Positions 8,234-17,015 of a stretch of 64,000 nt of DNA are shown here, piece after piece (within the stretch, counting starts at the first letter, position 1; each line of letters starts with the position of its first letter). The notes under the pieces are model-generated. The model was not told the origin of the DNA and did not search any database. It saw only the letters and a program-made list of their open reading frames with translations. The translations under genes and the position numbers were made by a program. Source of the stretch: Mycolicibacter sp. MU0083 (lineage in GTDB: Bacteria; Actinomycetota; Actinomycetes; Mycobacteriales; Mycobacteriaceae); the NCBI RefSeq assembly GCF_963378075.1, contig NZ_OY726394.1:3410001-3474000 (forward strand). The letters run 5' to 3'.

Positions 8234-9324
8234 CGGGGCGGCAGATCTCCTGGCTGCGGAATCCCGTTGATCGGGAACGGAATCTCGGCTCGCGGACCGG
8301 CGTTGTCCGGCGGCTGTCCGGCGTCCACGCCGCGTCGGAAGCCGAAGATGTAGTCCATGAACGGCTGGAACAGCTGCGGCAGGAACAGGTTCGGGACGTA
8401 GGCGCTGTAGTAGGCACCGTTGGACACCGTCTCACCCTGGGTGAGTTCGTATTTCGCCAATCCGGGCAGCGCCTTCGCCAGGTTGTCGCGGTTCTTCTCC
8501 AAGACCTTGTTCAGCTCGATGGTCTTCTCCAGCATCGGCTTGAGCTGGTCGTTGTTCTCGGCGACCAGTTCGGAGAGCTGCCGGGAGACCGCCGACGTGC
8601 TGACCAGCAGGTTGACGATCGCCTGCCGACGGGTGTTGAGCACGTCGACGAGGCTGTCGGCGTCCAGGATCAGCGAGTTGATCTGCTGGCTGCGTTCGGA
8701 GAGCACCCCGGTGAGCTCGGCCGCCGACTTCAGCAGGTCGGACAGGCCCTCGTTGCGGTTGTTGATCGCCCGGGACAGTCGGCTCAGTCCGTCGAACGTC
8801 GGGCCCAACTGCGGCGCGATCTGGTCAATGGTGTCCGACAGGGTGTCCAGCGACCGGTTCAGCGACTCGGTGTCGGTGCCGGCGGTGTTGGAGGTCAGTT
8901 CCCCGACGACGTCGACGAGCGAGTACGGCGACGAGGTACGGGTCAGCGGGATGACTTCCAGCGGACGCATCCGCCCGCTGCCGGCGGGCTCCACCGTCAG
9001 CACCCGTTCGCCCAGCAGCGACCCGGTGCGGATATGCGCGGTGGACTGTGACCCGAGCCCGTATTTGCCGTCCAGTGTGAACGTCACCAGGGCGTCGCCG
9101 TTGTCGAGGGAGACGTCGGTGACCGAGCCGACCTTGATCCCCGAGAGGGTGACGTCGGCTCCGGTGGCCAGGCCACCGGCCTCGGCGAACTTGGCCTGAT
9201 AGCGCACACAGGTGGCCCACTGGATCAGCTGTTCGGGCTGCAGGCCGATCGCGATGATGAACGCGATGACCACCACGCCGATCAGCCCCATCCGGGACAG
9301 GTGCCGACCGTGATATTTCAGCAT
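8230..9324 (-). CDS. mceC: MceC-type Mce family protein
   Basis: A 364-residue protein. The start ATG 9324 follows GGAGG with seven bases of spacing. The open frame upstream of it is not coding-like. The membrane helix (LIGVVVIAFIIAIGL) is followed by the MCE domain (CVRYQAKFAEAGGLATGADV, LSGIKVGSVTDV), a coiled helical region rich in DSLVDVLNTRRQ-type heptads, and a short Pro-rich tail ending GDLPPR. It is 46 bases after mceB, the only real gap inside the mce run. Confidence 0.92.
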   Translation of the reverse strand: MLKYHGRHLSRMGLIGVVVIAFIIAIGLQPEQLIQWATCVRYQAKFAEAGGLATGADVTLSGIKVGSVTDVSLDNGDALVTFTLDGKYGLGSQSTAHIRTGSLLGERVLTVEPAGSGRMRPLEVIPLTRTSSPYSLVDVVGELTSNTAGTDTESLNRSLDTLSDTIDQIAPQLGPTFDGLSRLSRAINNRNEGLSDLLKSAAELTGVLSERSQQINSLILDADSLVDVLNTRRQAIVNLLVSTSAVSRQLSELVAENNDQLKPMLEKTIELNKVLEKNRDNLAKALPGLAKYELTQGETVSNGAYYSAYVPNLFLPQLFQPFMDYIFGFRRGVDAGQPPDNAGPRAEIPFPINGIPQPGDLPPR

Positions 9325-9370
9325 CGGCGGGCCTCCGGTCGTCCGAGTGCGGTATCGGGACGCGGACCGG

Positions 9371-10399
9371 TCAGTCGGTGTCGCTGCATCGGCCCTCCTC
9401 CGCTTTGATCCAGGGGAACACCGCGGTACGGCCCTGGGTGTCGCTGACCCGGATCTGAACCGCACAGATGTAGTACTGGATGAACCCGCCGTAGGCGCCC
9501 AGCCGGATCGCCTTGCGGTAGTTCTCCGGCGCCTTCTGCAACGACATGTCCAGGCCCGCCAGGTCGGCGTTGATGGCCGCCGTCAGCCGGTCCACCTGGG
9601 TGATGGTCTTGGTCAGCGGGTCGCGGGCCTTGCCCAGCAGATCGGCCATCGACGCGGTGCCGCGGTCCAGCGCCGCCACGGCAGTCCCGATCGGATCGCG
9701 GTCGGCCGCCAGTCCGGCGACCAGCTTGTTGAGCCGATCGATCGCCCCGGCGAAGCGCTTGTCACCGTTGGACAGGGTGGCCAGGGTGTCCCGCAACTGG
9801 TCGATCAGCGATTCGATCACCTGGTTGTTGTCGGCCAGCGAACTGGAGAACGACGACGTCTGCGACATCAGCGAGTCGATGGTGCCGCCCTGGCCCTGCA
9901 TGACCTGGATCAACGAGGCGGTCAGCGAGTTGACGTCCTGCGGGTTCAAACCGCGGATCACCGGTTTGAGGCCGTTGAGCAACAGGTCCAGGTCCAGCGC
10001 CGGTGCGGTCCGCTCGAGCGGGATCTCCGATCCCTTCGGCAACACGCGGGTCGAACCCGGCCCGTCCGTCAGTTCCAGGTAACGGTCGCCGACCAGGTTC
10101 AGGTAGCGCACCGAGGCCTGGGTGCCGGTGGTCAGCGGAATGTTGCGGTCGGCCTGGAACTTCACCAGCACGGTGCCGTCCGGGCGGAGCGCCACCCCGC
10201 CGACGGTGCCGACCCGGACGCCGGCCACCCGCACGCTGTCCCCGGACTTCAGCCGGGAGGCGTCGGAGAACACCGCCTGGTAGCCCACCGTGGGACCGGT
10301 GCGGACCTCGGCGAAGATCGCGAACAGGAATACCGTCGCGAGCATCATCACCACGGCGTAGATGCCGAACTTGACCAGGGTTGCCCAGCTGCGCGTCAT
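9371..10399 (-). CDS. mceB: MceB-type Mce family protein
   Basis: A 342-residue protein of normal MceB length. The N-terminal helix (YAVVMMLATVFLFAIF) is followed by the MCE domain (YQAVFSDASRLKSGDSVRV, GVRVGTVGGV, NIPLTTGTQASVRYLNLVG). A helical region follows, ending with YYICAVQIRVSD, the cysteine-containing C-terminal signature usual for MceB. The start overlaps the mceA stop by four bases. Confidence 0.92.
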   Translation of the reverse strand: MTRSWATLVKFGIYAVVMMLATVFLFAIFAEVRTGPTVGYQAVFSDASRLKSGDSVRVAGVRVGTVGGVALRPDGTVLVKFQADRNIPLTTGTQASVRYLNLVGDRYLELTDGPGSTRVLPKGSEIPLERTAPALDLDLLLNGLKPVIRGLNPQDVNSLTASLIQVMQGQGGTIDSLMSQTSSFSSSLADNNQVIESLIDQLRDTLATLSNGDKRFAGAIDRLNKLVAGLAADRDPIGTAVAALDRGTASMADLLGKARDPLTKTITQVDRLTAAINADLAGLDMSLQKAPENYRKAIRLGAYGGFIQYYICAVQIRVSDTQGRTAVFPWIKAEEGRCSDTD

Positions 10400-11697
10400 C
10401 CCGGCATCCCCACTTGTGCACTGTTACGCGGCGGTCCGCCGATCGGTCCGAACAGCGCCTGCTTGAGGCCATCGGAGTTGAGCAGGATGCCCTGGTTGCC
10501 GTATTCGTACGGGTTGGCCCCGGTGTCGGCGACCAGCGCCGGCACCCGGAACTCCGGCGGCACGTCGGGCAAGCCGAGTTCGGTGCAGTAGGAACGGTCC
10601 GACTTGGCCGCCACCTTCGGCAGGTGATCGGGGTAGCGGTAGCGCTCCTTGGCCAGGGTGAAGCTGGCGGTGATGATGATGCCGGGGACCGGGAACGGCG
10701 GGGAGTTGGCGAACGGCACCAGGCCGCCGATCGCACAGCCGAGTTCTTCGTGGTACTTGTCCAGCAGTTGTGCGGTCGGCTCCAGCGTCCGGGTCAGATC
10801 GGTCAGCGCCTGCCGGTTCTCCCCCAGCACGTCGTTACCGGTGTCGGCCAGGCCGATGGCGCTGAGCAGGAAGGTGTCCAGGCTCTCGCGCTCGGCCACG
10901 ATGCTCTCGCTCATGGTGCTGGTGTTGTTCAGTGCGGCGGCGAGGTCCGGGGCCGCGTCCGCGTAGGACCGGAACACCGGCGACATCACGGCGGCCTCGT
11001 GTTCCAGGGTGTCCAGGCTGGGCTCCAGTTTGGCCAGCAGCTTGTCGAAGTCGGTGAGCGCCTGCCCCAGATTCTCACCGCGCCCGTTGAACGCCGTCGA
11101 GACCGCGCTGAGGGTTTCGTTCAGCTTCTTCGGGTCGATCTTGTCCAATACCTGCACGAGTTGCTGGAACACCGTGTTGATCTCGACGGTGACGTGGTCG
11201 CCCGACAACACCTGGCCGGCGTGCATTCGGGTGATCTCCGGTTGGGCCGGCGGCACCAGATCGACGAACTTGGCGCCGAACACCGTCGACGAGGCAATCC
11301 GGGCGGTGACGTTGGCGGGGATCTTCGCCAACTGGCCCGGCTCCATCTTCAGGTGCAGCACCGCGGTACCGTCCGGTTTGGCCTCGATGTCGCCGACCTT
11401 GCCGACCTGTACCCCGCGAATCTTGACCTTGGCGTCGGTGTGCATCACCAGTCCGGCCCGGTCCGACACCACCGTGACCGGCACGGTCGGGGTGAAGCTA
11501 CCCCGGAACAAGCCGATCGGCAGCGCGATCAACGCGGCGACCAACGCCACCGTGGCAAACCCCATCACCGGACGCAGGTGCGGCCACGGTTCACGTTTGG
11601 TACCACCCGGCCGATGCCGGCCCGCCGCCGCGGACCGCACCGCCGCGCCGTCGAACTCGTCGTCCAACGGCGGATCTGCAGTCGCTCCAAGCACCAT
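10396..11697 (-). CDS. mceA: MceA-type Mce family protein, first mce gene of the operon
   Basis: A 433-residue protein. About 40 hydrophilic, basic residues precede the membrane helix (FATVALVAALIALPIGLF), longer than the usual MceA N-terminus. The MCE domain follows (VTVVSDRAGLVMHTDAKVKI, GVQVGKVGDI, KIPANVTARIASSTVFGAKF), then the helical region and a C-terminal segment with ELGCAIGGLVPFANS and a later YCTELGLPD. In nearly all actinobacterial mce operons two yrbE permease genes stand directly upstream. Here the upstream neighbour, 30 bases away, is a thiolase instead. Confidence 0.92.
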   Translation of the reverse strand: MVLGATADPPLDDEFDGAAVRSAAAGRHRPGGTKREPWPHLRPVMGFATVALVAALIALPIGLFRGSFTPTVPVTVVSDRAGLVMHTDAKVKIRGVQVGKVGDIEAKPDGTAVLHLKMEPGQLAKIPANVTARIASSTVFGAKFVDLVPPAQPEITRMHAGQVLSGDHVTVEINTVFQQLVQVLDKIDPKKLNETLSAVSTAFNGRGENLGQALTDFDKLLAKLEPSLDTLEHEAAVMSPVFRSYADAAPDLAAALNNTSTMSESIVAERESLDTFLLSAIGLADTGNDVLGENRQALTDLTRTLEPTAQLLDKYHEELGCAIGGLVPFANSPPFPVPGIIITASFTLAKERYRYPDHLPKVAAKSDRSYCTELGLPDVPPEFRVPALVADTGANPYEYGNQGILLNSDGLKQALFGPIGGPPRNSAQVGMPG

Positions 11698-11727
11698 TAC
11701 CGCCCCGTCACCCGGGGAACACCGCCG

Positions 11728-12897
11728 CTATGCACCATCGCCGCCGCCCCCTTCCACGATGGTTACCGCCGACACCGCGGTCGGTCCGCCTATGTTGTGC
11801 GCCAAGCCGATCCGGGCACCGTCGACCTGATTGACCGCCGACCCACGCAACTGCTCGAAGAGTTCTACGCACTGTGCCACACCGGTGGCACCCGGTGGGT
11901 GCCCTTTGGATTTCAAACCGCCGCTGGGATTGACCGGCAGTGCGCCGCCGACACTGGTCACTTCGGCTTCCAGCAGTTTGTGGGCCTCGAAGCGGTCGGC
12001 GAACCCGAGATCCTCGTAGCTGATCAGCTCGACCCCGGTGAAATAGTCGTGCACCTCGGCGACGTCGATGTCGGCCGGTGTCAGTCCCGCCATGGTGAAC
12101 GCCTGCTTGGCGGCGCGCACCGTCGCCGGAAACGTGGTCATGTCGCGTTTGTGCTGGTGCATCACCGCGTCCAGGCCGAGGCCGACGCCGCGGATCCAGA
12201 CCGGCCGGTCGGTGAAGCGGTCGACCACGTCGTCGGCGGCCAGGATCAGTGCGGCGGCGCCGTCGCTCTGCGGAGCGCAGTCGTAGACCCCGAACGGCGA
12301 GGCCACCACGGGCGCGTCGAGAGCCTGCTGCACGGTGATCTCGAAGCGCAACCGGGCGCGGGGGTTGGTGACACCGTGCCGATGGTTCTTGACCGCCACC
12401 ATCGCCAGATGTTCCCGGGTGGCGGAGGATTCGTGCAGGTAGCGCCGGACGTGCAGGGCGAACCCGGCCGGGGCGACCAGCCCCAGCGGGTAATCCCACG
12501 CCATGTCGCGCGCGGTTTCCTCCCACGCCCAGAGCATGTCCTTGGTGGCGGTCTCGCGGAGTTTGTCCGCACCGATGACCAGTGCGACGTCGATCGCCCC
12601 GGAGGCGACGCCGAACACCGCGTTGCGGACCGCGTCGTTGCCGGTGGCACAGGAGTTCTCCACCCGGGTCACCGGGAGTTCGGGCAGCCCGAGCGTGTCG
12701 GCCAGAATCCCGGACGGGAATCCGTCGGTGGTGCCGAGCGCGCCGAACCAGGCGGCCTGCACGTCGGTCTTGTTCAGCCCCTTGTCGACGCTGGCCGCGC
12801 ACTCGGCGAATGCCATCGGCAGCAGGTCTTTGATGCCCAGCGCGAAGTGCTCCCGGAACGGCGTCATCCCGGCACCGACGATGGCGACGCGTCTCAT
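11728..12897 (-). CDS. SCP2/lipid-transfer-type thiolase
   Basis: A 389-residue thiolase-fold enzyme of the non-specific lipid-transfer (SCP-x) branch. The catalytic cysteine loop VENSCATGN puts the nucleophile at Cys83. Further active-site segments are AEVHDYF, SKGHPPGATG and the final AHNIGG. A complete set of residues suggests a working thiolase that cleaves 3-oxoacyl-CoA with CoA. It overlaps the OB-fold protein upstream by four bases. Such pairs are common in steroid and branched-chain acyl-CoA catabolism. It stands where yrbE genes are expected before mceA. Confidence 0.88.
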   Translation of the reverse strand: MRRVAIVGAGMTPFREHFALGIKDLLPMAFAECAASVDKGLNKTDVQAAWFGALGTTDGFPSGILADTLGLPELPVTRVENSCATGNDAVRNAVFGVASGAIDVALVIGADKLRETATKDMLWAWEETARDMAWDYPLGLVAPAGFALHVRRYLHESSATREHLAMVAVKNHRHGVTNPRARLRFEITVQQALDAPVVASPFGVYDCAPQSDGAAALILAADDVVDRFTDRPVWIRGVGLGLDAVMHQHKRDMTTFPATVRAAKQAFTMAGLTPADIDVAEVHDYFTGVELISYEDLGFADRFEAHKLLEAEVTSVGGALPVNPSGGLKSKGHPPGATGVAQCVELFEQLRGSAVNQVDGARIGLAHNIGGPTAVSAVTIVEGGGGDGA

Positions 12898-14090
12898 GCC
12901 ACCGCCTCGGGTTGTTCGGACGGGTCGAACGGTTCGAACGCGTAGCCATAGTCGGGTACCCCGGAGCGCACCGCCACCCGACGCAGCACCAGCCGCCCCC
13001 GGTCACCGATCCAGGCGCTGCCCGCCGGCGCCCCGGTCACCTTCACCAGTGCCCGGACCGCCACATCGTCGAGTTCCACGATCACCAGCGAGTACGGCGT
13101 CGTCAGCCCGGGGACCGGGATCTGCACGGTCACCTCGGTGTAGACGGTGCCGATGCGGGGCAGTTCGACCAGCTCGTAGTCGGTACTCAGGCTGCAGTCG
13201 TCGCCGACCCGGTAACGGGGCGGGAAATCGAGTTCGTCGCTGTCGGGATGCTTGCCGGCCTCCCAACGGACCTTGGCCTCGAAGGCCCGCTCGTAGGCGG
13301 CCAGCGAGATCGGCAGGTCCGCGCCGGGGGTGTGCACCCGTTCCGGGAGCGGCCGGGCGACCGGTTCGTGCCGGTGCACGCGGGCACGTCCCTCCACCAC
13401 GGTGATTCCGGACAGGTTGGCCTGCTCGGCCGCCAGCAGCGGCCCCACCGTCTGCGTCTCCGCCAGGGTCGCCAGCGCGAACAGCCCGGAACTGGCACCC
13501 AGCGTCGGCAGCGGTGCCGGCTTCCCGCTGCACAGTTCCACGGCGCGGTCGTGTTCCACCCCGGCCAGCAGCACCGGCGTCTCCGCCCAGGCGGCCACCA
13601 GCGACGCCATCACGCCGCGTTCGTAGAGCAGTCGCGGGTCGCCGTAGTCGTGCACCACTCCGTCGTTGCGGGTGCGCACCGGGAGGCTGCGCGCGATGCG
13701 CGCCGCGGTACGGATCCGCAGCCCGCTCTCGGCGGTGAGCACCGCCGCGGCACCGGCCCCACCCGGTTCCAGGTCGACCCCGATGATCAGGGTGCGCGGC
13801 CGGGCCGAGCTGAGCGCATCGAGTGCCGCGGGGGCGCCGCCGAGTCGTTCGTCGACCTCGAGTTCGGGATCCAGGCCCAGACCGGCCAGCAGCACCGCGG
13901 CGTTGCTGCTGTCGGTCAGCGGGAAGTCGCGGCTGACCACCACCAGTCGTTCCACCGCGCCGCCGTCGGTCAACGCCACCCGGCCGGCCTCGACGGCCAG
14001 CGTGATGGCGTCCTCGTCGTCACCCACCGACCGGCGGTGGGAGGTTCCCCAACACGGCAGGTAGGTACCGACAGCGGCGACGTACGGCAT
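12894..14090 (-). CDS. thiolase-like/HMG-CoA-synthase-like protein with C-terminal OB-fold (DUF35)
   Basis: A 398-residue protein. The first half (about 1-260) has the thiolase-superfamily pattern of HMG-CoA-synthase-like proteins (MPYVAAVGTYLPCWGTSHRR, EDAITLAVEAGRVAL, RTLIIGVDL). The last 120 residues form a DUF35-type OB-fold (GTVYTEVTVQIPVPGLTTPY, VIVELDDVAVRALVKVTG). No catalytic-type cysteine loop is seen, and the Cys-x2-Cys zinc finger typical of DUF35 is absent. It is probably a non-catalytic partner of the overlapping thiolase. The start ATG has GGAG seven bases upstream. Confidence 0.75.
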   Translation of the reverse strand: MPYVAAVGTYLPCWGTSHRRSVGDDEDAITLAVEAGRVALTDGGAVERLVVVSRDFPLTDSSNAAVLLAGLGLDPELEVDERLGGAPAALDALSSARPRTLIIGVDLEPGGAGAAAVLTAESGLRIRTAARIARSLPVRTRNDGVVHDYGDPRLLYERGVMASLVAAWAETPVLLAGVEHDRAVELCSGKPAPLPTLGASSGLFALATLAETQTVGPLLAAEQANLSGITVVEGRARVHRHEPVARPLPERVHTPGADLPISLAAYERAFEAKVRWEAGKHPDSDELDFPPRYRVGDDCSLSTDYELVELPRIGTVYTEVTVQIPVPGLTTPYSLVIVELDDVAVRALVKVTGAPAGSAWIGDRGRLVLRRVAVRSGVPDYGYAFEPFDPSEQPEAVA

Positions 14091-14108
14091 CGACAGACTC
14101 CAGAATCG

Positions 14109-15314
14109 TCAGGTGACCGCGCCGACGGTCTTGAGCTCGATGATGCGGTCCCAGTCCAGACCGAGTTCCTGCAGGATCTCGTCGGTCTGCTCGGCGAAGC
14201 CGGGTGCCGGACCGGTCGACGGTGCGGCCACATCGAACTGCACGGGGTTGGCGACCAGTTCGAGTTCACCGGCCTGCACGATGTAGTCGTTGGCGCGGAT
14301 CTGGGCATCCTGCGCGGCCTGCAGGGTGTCCTGGACCGGCGCCCACGGGCCGGCCAGGGTGGCGAAGCGTTCGCTCCACTCCGGCAGGGTCCGCTTGGCC
14401 ATCGCCGCACGCAGGATCTCCACCGCCGCCGGCGTGTGCTCGGCGAACGACTCGGCGGTGGCGAACCGTGAGTCGTCGATGTATTCGTCGAGTTCCATGT
14501 GCCTGCACACGTCGGCCCAGAACTTGGTGGGCTGCATCATGACGAACGAGATGTAGCGCTCGTCGGCGGTCGCGTAGACCCCGACCAGCGGGTTGATCGG
14601 CGAGCCGTGCACGCCGGGCGGCTGCTGGATCAGTCGCTCACCGAGGTGGCTGGTCAGGGCGACGGTGTGGCCCATCGCCCACAGTCCGCTGCCCAGCAGT
14701 GAGACGTCGACCACCGACGGCTCCCCGGTGCGCTCGCGTTTGAACAGTGCCGCCGCGATACCGCCGGCCAGGTTGGTGCCGGAGATGGTGTCACCGTAGG
14801 CCGGGCCGGGCGGCCCGATCATGCCCTCGATCCCGGGCGGGGTGATGGTGGCGGCCGTGCCGGCGCGACACCAGAAGGCGGTCATGTCGTAGCCGCCCTT
14901 CTCCGATTCGATGCCGCGGGGGCCCAGCGCGCTGCCGCGGGCGTAGACGATCTTCGGATTGACCGCGCGGATGTCCTCGACGTCCATGGCGAACTTCTTG
15001 CGGTGCCCGGGCAGGAAGCTGGTCAGGAAAACGTCGGCGCGCTTTGCCAATTCGAGTAGGACGTCGCGGCCCTCGGGCGTCGACACGTCCAGGCCGATGC
15101 TGCGCTTGCCGCGATTGGCGTGCTCGATGTTGGGATTCGGGTCGCCCTCCACCCGCAGCATGCCGGTCTGGCGCAGCCCGCGCTGCGGGTCACCGGTCAC
15201 CGCGTGCTCGACCTTGATCACCTCGGCGCCCCACTCGGCCAGCACCGCGCCGGCCGACGGGACGAACCCGTACATCGCGACCTCCAGGACGCGGACGCCC
15301 TCCAGCGGCCTCAT
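14109..15314 (-). CDS. CaiB/BaiF family III CoA-transferase
   Basis: A 401-residue protein with the family III signatures: MRPLEGVRVLEVAMYGFVPS at the N-terminus, GAEVIKVEHAVTGDPQRGL, then NRGKRSIGLDVSTPEGRDVL and the region around PAYGDTISGTNLAGG. These enzymes move CoA between carboxylic acids through an aspartyl-CoA intermediate, or act as alpha-methylacyl-CoA racemases. The typical catalytic Asp region is near residues 160-175. The start overlaps the upstream aldehyde dehydrogenase by four bases. It could activate an acid formed by that dehydrogenase. Confidence 0.88.
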   Translation of the reverse strand: MRPLEGVRVLEVAMYGFVPSAGAVLAEWGAEVIKVEHAVTGDPQRGLRQTGMLRVEGDPNPNIEHANRGKRSIGLDVSTPEGRDVLLELAKRADVFLTSFLPGHRKKFAMDVEDIRAVNPKIVYARGSALGPRGIESEKGGYDMTAFWCRAGTAATITPPGIEGMIGPPGPAYGDTISGTNLAGGIAAALFKRERTGEPSVVDVSLLGSGLWAMGHTVALTSHLGERLIQQPPGVHGSPINPLVGVYATADERYISFVMMQPTKFWADVCRHMELDEYIDDSRFATAESFAEHTPAAVEILRAAMAKRTLPEWSERFATLAGPWAPVQDTLQAAQDAQIRANDYIVQAGELELVANPVQFDVAAPSTGPAPGFAEQTDEILQELGLDWDRIIELKTVGAVT

Positions 15315-16795
15315 TCCCGGCCCTCGGCGACCGGCACGGCGAAGGTCTTGCTCTCCAGGAACTCCTCCAGTCCGGCCACGCCCATCTCGCGGCCGATGCC
15401 GGACTGCTTGTAGCCGCCGAACGGCGCATCGGGGCTGAAGTAGTTGCCGCCGTTGATCGAGAAGGTTCCGGTCCGGATCCGCCGGGCCAGCGCCACCGCC
15501 CGGTCCTGGCTGCCGAAGACCGCGCCGGACAGGCCGTAGATCGAGTTGTTGGCGATGCGCACCGCGTCGTCGTCGTCCTCGTAGGCGATGACCGCCAGCA
15601 CCGGGCCGAAGACCTCCTCTTGGGCGATCTCACTGTCCGGGTCGACTCCGGTGAGCAGGGTCGGGGTGTAGAAGAAGCCGGGATCGACTTTCTCGCCGCC
15701 GGTGACCAGGGTGGCGCCGGCCGCCACCGCACGCTGCACCATGCCGTCGACCTTGTCGCGCTGCTTGGCGCTGATCAGCGGCCCCATGTAGGTCTTGGGG
15801 TCGTTCGGGTCGCCGTAGCGGACGTGGGAGAAGTTGGTCTTGATCAGCTCGACGATCTCGTCGTGCCGGCTCTTGGGTACCAGCAGCCGAGAGGTCAGGG
15901 CGCAGCCCTGGCCGGCGTGGGTGACCATCGAGAACGAGGCGAAGACCGCGGCCATGTTGAAGTCGGCGTCGTCGAGGATGATCGCGGCGGACTTGCCGCC
16001 GAGCTCCAGGAAGACCCGCTTGAGGGTGCCGCTGGCCGCGGCCATGATCGCCCGGCCGGTGGGGGTGGAACCGGTGAAGGTGACCATGTCGACGTCCGGG
16101 TCGGTGGTCAGCGCGGCTCCGACGGCGGGGTCGGAAGAACTCAGGACGTTGACCACGCCGGCGGGGATGTCGGTGTGGTTGGCGATCAGCTCGCCCAGTG
16201 CCAGGGTCACCAGGGGGGTGTCGGGGGCGGCCTTGAGCACCACGGTGCAACCGGCGGCCAGTGCGGGGGCGAGCTTCGCCAGCGCCAGCTGGTTGGGGTA
16301 GTTGTAGGCGATGATCGCCGCGACGACGCCGGCGCCTTCCTTCTCCACCCAGCGGTGGTGCTGCATGCCGCGGCTCTCGACGTAGCCGAGGTCCTCGGTC
16401 ATCGGGTAGTCCTTGAGCAGGTCGGCGTAGTACCGCACGATCCCGATCGGCCCGTCGAGCTGAGCACCCTGGGTCAGGGCCGCGGTGGCGCCGACCTCGG
16501 CGATGGTGAGCGCGGCGAATTCGTCGCGGTGCTCGATGAGCGCCCGGTGCAACTGGTCCAGGCAGCGGACCCGCAGTTCGGTGTCGGTGGCCCAGTCGCC
16601 GGTGTCGAAGGCGCGCCGTGCGGCCGCGACGGCGGCGGTCGCCTGCTCCACACCGGCCTCCGGGGCGTAGCCGAGGACTTCGCCGGTGGCCGGGTTCAGC
16701 GACGGGTACGTCTTGTCCGCGCCCAGTAGCTCACCGTCGATCAGCAGTCGCCGGGTTGAAACCTGTTCGGCGACCGCCGCGTCCTGCGAACTCAT
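15311..16795 (-). CDS. NAD(P)-dependent aldehyde dehydrogenase, first gene of the mce-containing operon
   Basis: A 494-residue ALDH-superfamily enzyme. The cofactor loop is TFTGSTPTGR, the general base lies in FLELGGKS and the catalytic cysteine in HAGQGCALTSR. EEVFGPVLAVI and the C-terminal PFGGYKQSGIGREMG are also present, so all key residues are there. The ATG start is six bases after GGAGG. It heads a run of at least thirteen genes including mceA-F, and its promoter region is shared with a divergent SDR. It likely oxidises an aldehyde intermediate to the acid handled by the CoA-transferase. Confidence 0.9.
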   Translation of the reverse strand: MSSQDAAVAEQVSTRRLLIDGELLGADKTYPSLNPATGEVLGYAPEAGVEQATAAVAAARRAFDTGDWATDTELRVRCLDQLHRALIEHRDEFAALTIAEVGATAALTQGAQLDGPIGIVRYYADLLKDYPMTEDLGYVESRGMQHHRWVEKEGAGVVAAIIAYNYPNQLALAKLAPALAAGCTVVLKAAPDTPLVTLALGELIANHTDIPAGVVNVLSSSDPAVGAALTTDPDVDMVTFTGSTPTGRAIMAAASGTLKRVFLELGGKSAAIILDDADFNMAAVFASFSMVTHAGQGCALTSRLLVPKSRHDEIVELIKTNFSHVRYGDPNDPKTYMGPLISAKQRDKVDGMVQRAVAAGATLVTGGEKVDPGFFYTPTLLTGVDPDSEIAQEEVFGPVLAVIAYEDDDDAVRIANNSIYGLSGAVFGSQDRAVALARRIRTGTFSINGGNYFSPDAPFGGYKQSGIGREMGVAGLEEFLESKTFAVPVAEGRE

Positions 16796-16821
16796 CCAAA
16801 GCCTCCCGGAGGGGTAACTTG

Positions 16822-16866
16822 ATTCTCATCTGCGGCGAATCATACATCTCCAATACGAGAACTCAA
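16822..16866 (-). promoter_or_regulatory. promoter of the aldehyde dehydrogenase-mce operon with operator half-site
   Basis: On the - strand TTGAGT (16866-16861) and TATGAT (16844-16839) are separated by 16 bases, a good sigma-70/SigA-type pair. Just downstream lies TGAGAAT (16828-16822), a half-site of the palindrome found at other promoters in this window. The ribosome site and ATG follow at once. Sequence reading only; no transcript start is known. Confidence 0.5.
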
Positions 16867-16977
16867 GGGCGTTCGAAATGCCTTGCAGCCTGCGATTCTC
16901 GGCCGCCCCACCAGGGAGTCTCAGCATTTTCCCTGCTGAGAGGCGGTGCCGGTGAGCCTTGCCAGAAACCGTTGTGC

Positions 16978-16992
16978 GAGAGTACGATTCTC
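16978..16992. promoter_or_regulatory. GAGAAT-N3-ATTCTC-type operator, one mismatch
   Basis: GAGAGT-ACG-ATTCTC, matching the recurring palindrome except for one base. It overlaps a plausible -10 element (TACGAT, 16983-16988) with TTGCCA 18 bases upstream, so a bound repressor would block transcription of the SDR starting at 17016. The region also serves the divergent mce operon. Confidence 0.6.
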
Positions 16993-17015
16993 AATGCTCG
17001 GAAAGGAGATTCTTT

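Noticed and set aside
10381..12945. An 854-codon open frame on the + strand
   Set aside because: It is antisense to mceA, the thiolase and part of mceB/12894, all with clear domains. The translation is Arg/Gly/His-rich low-complexity sequence, a usual effect of GC-rich codon bias.
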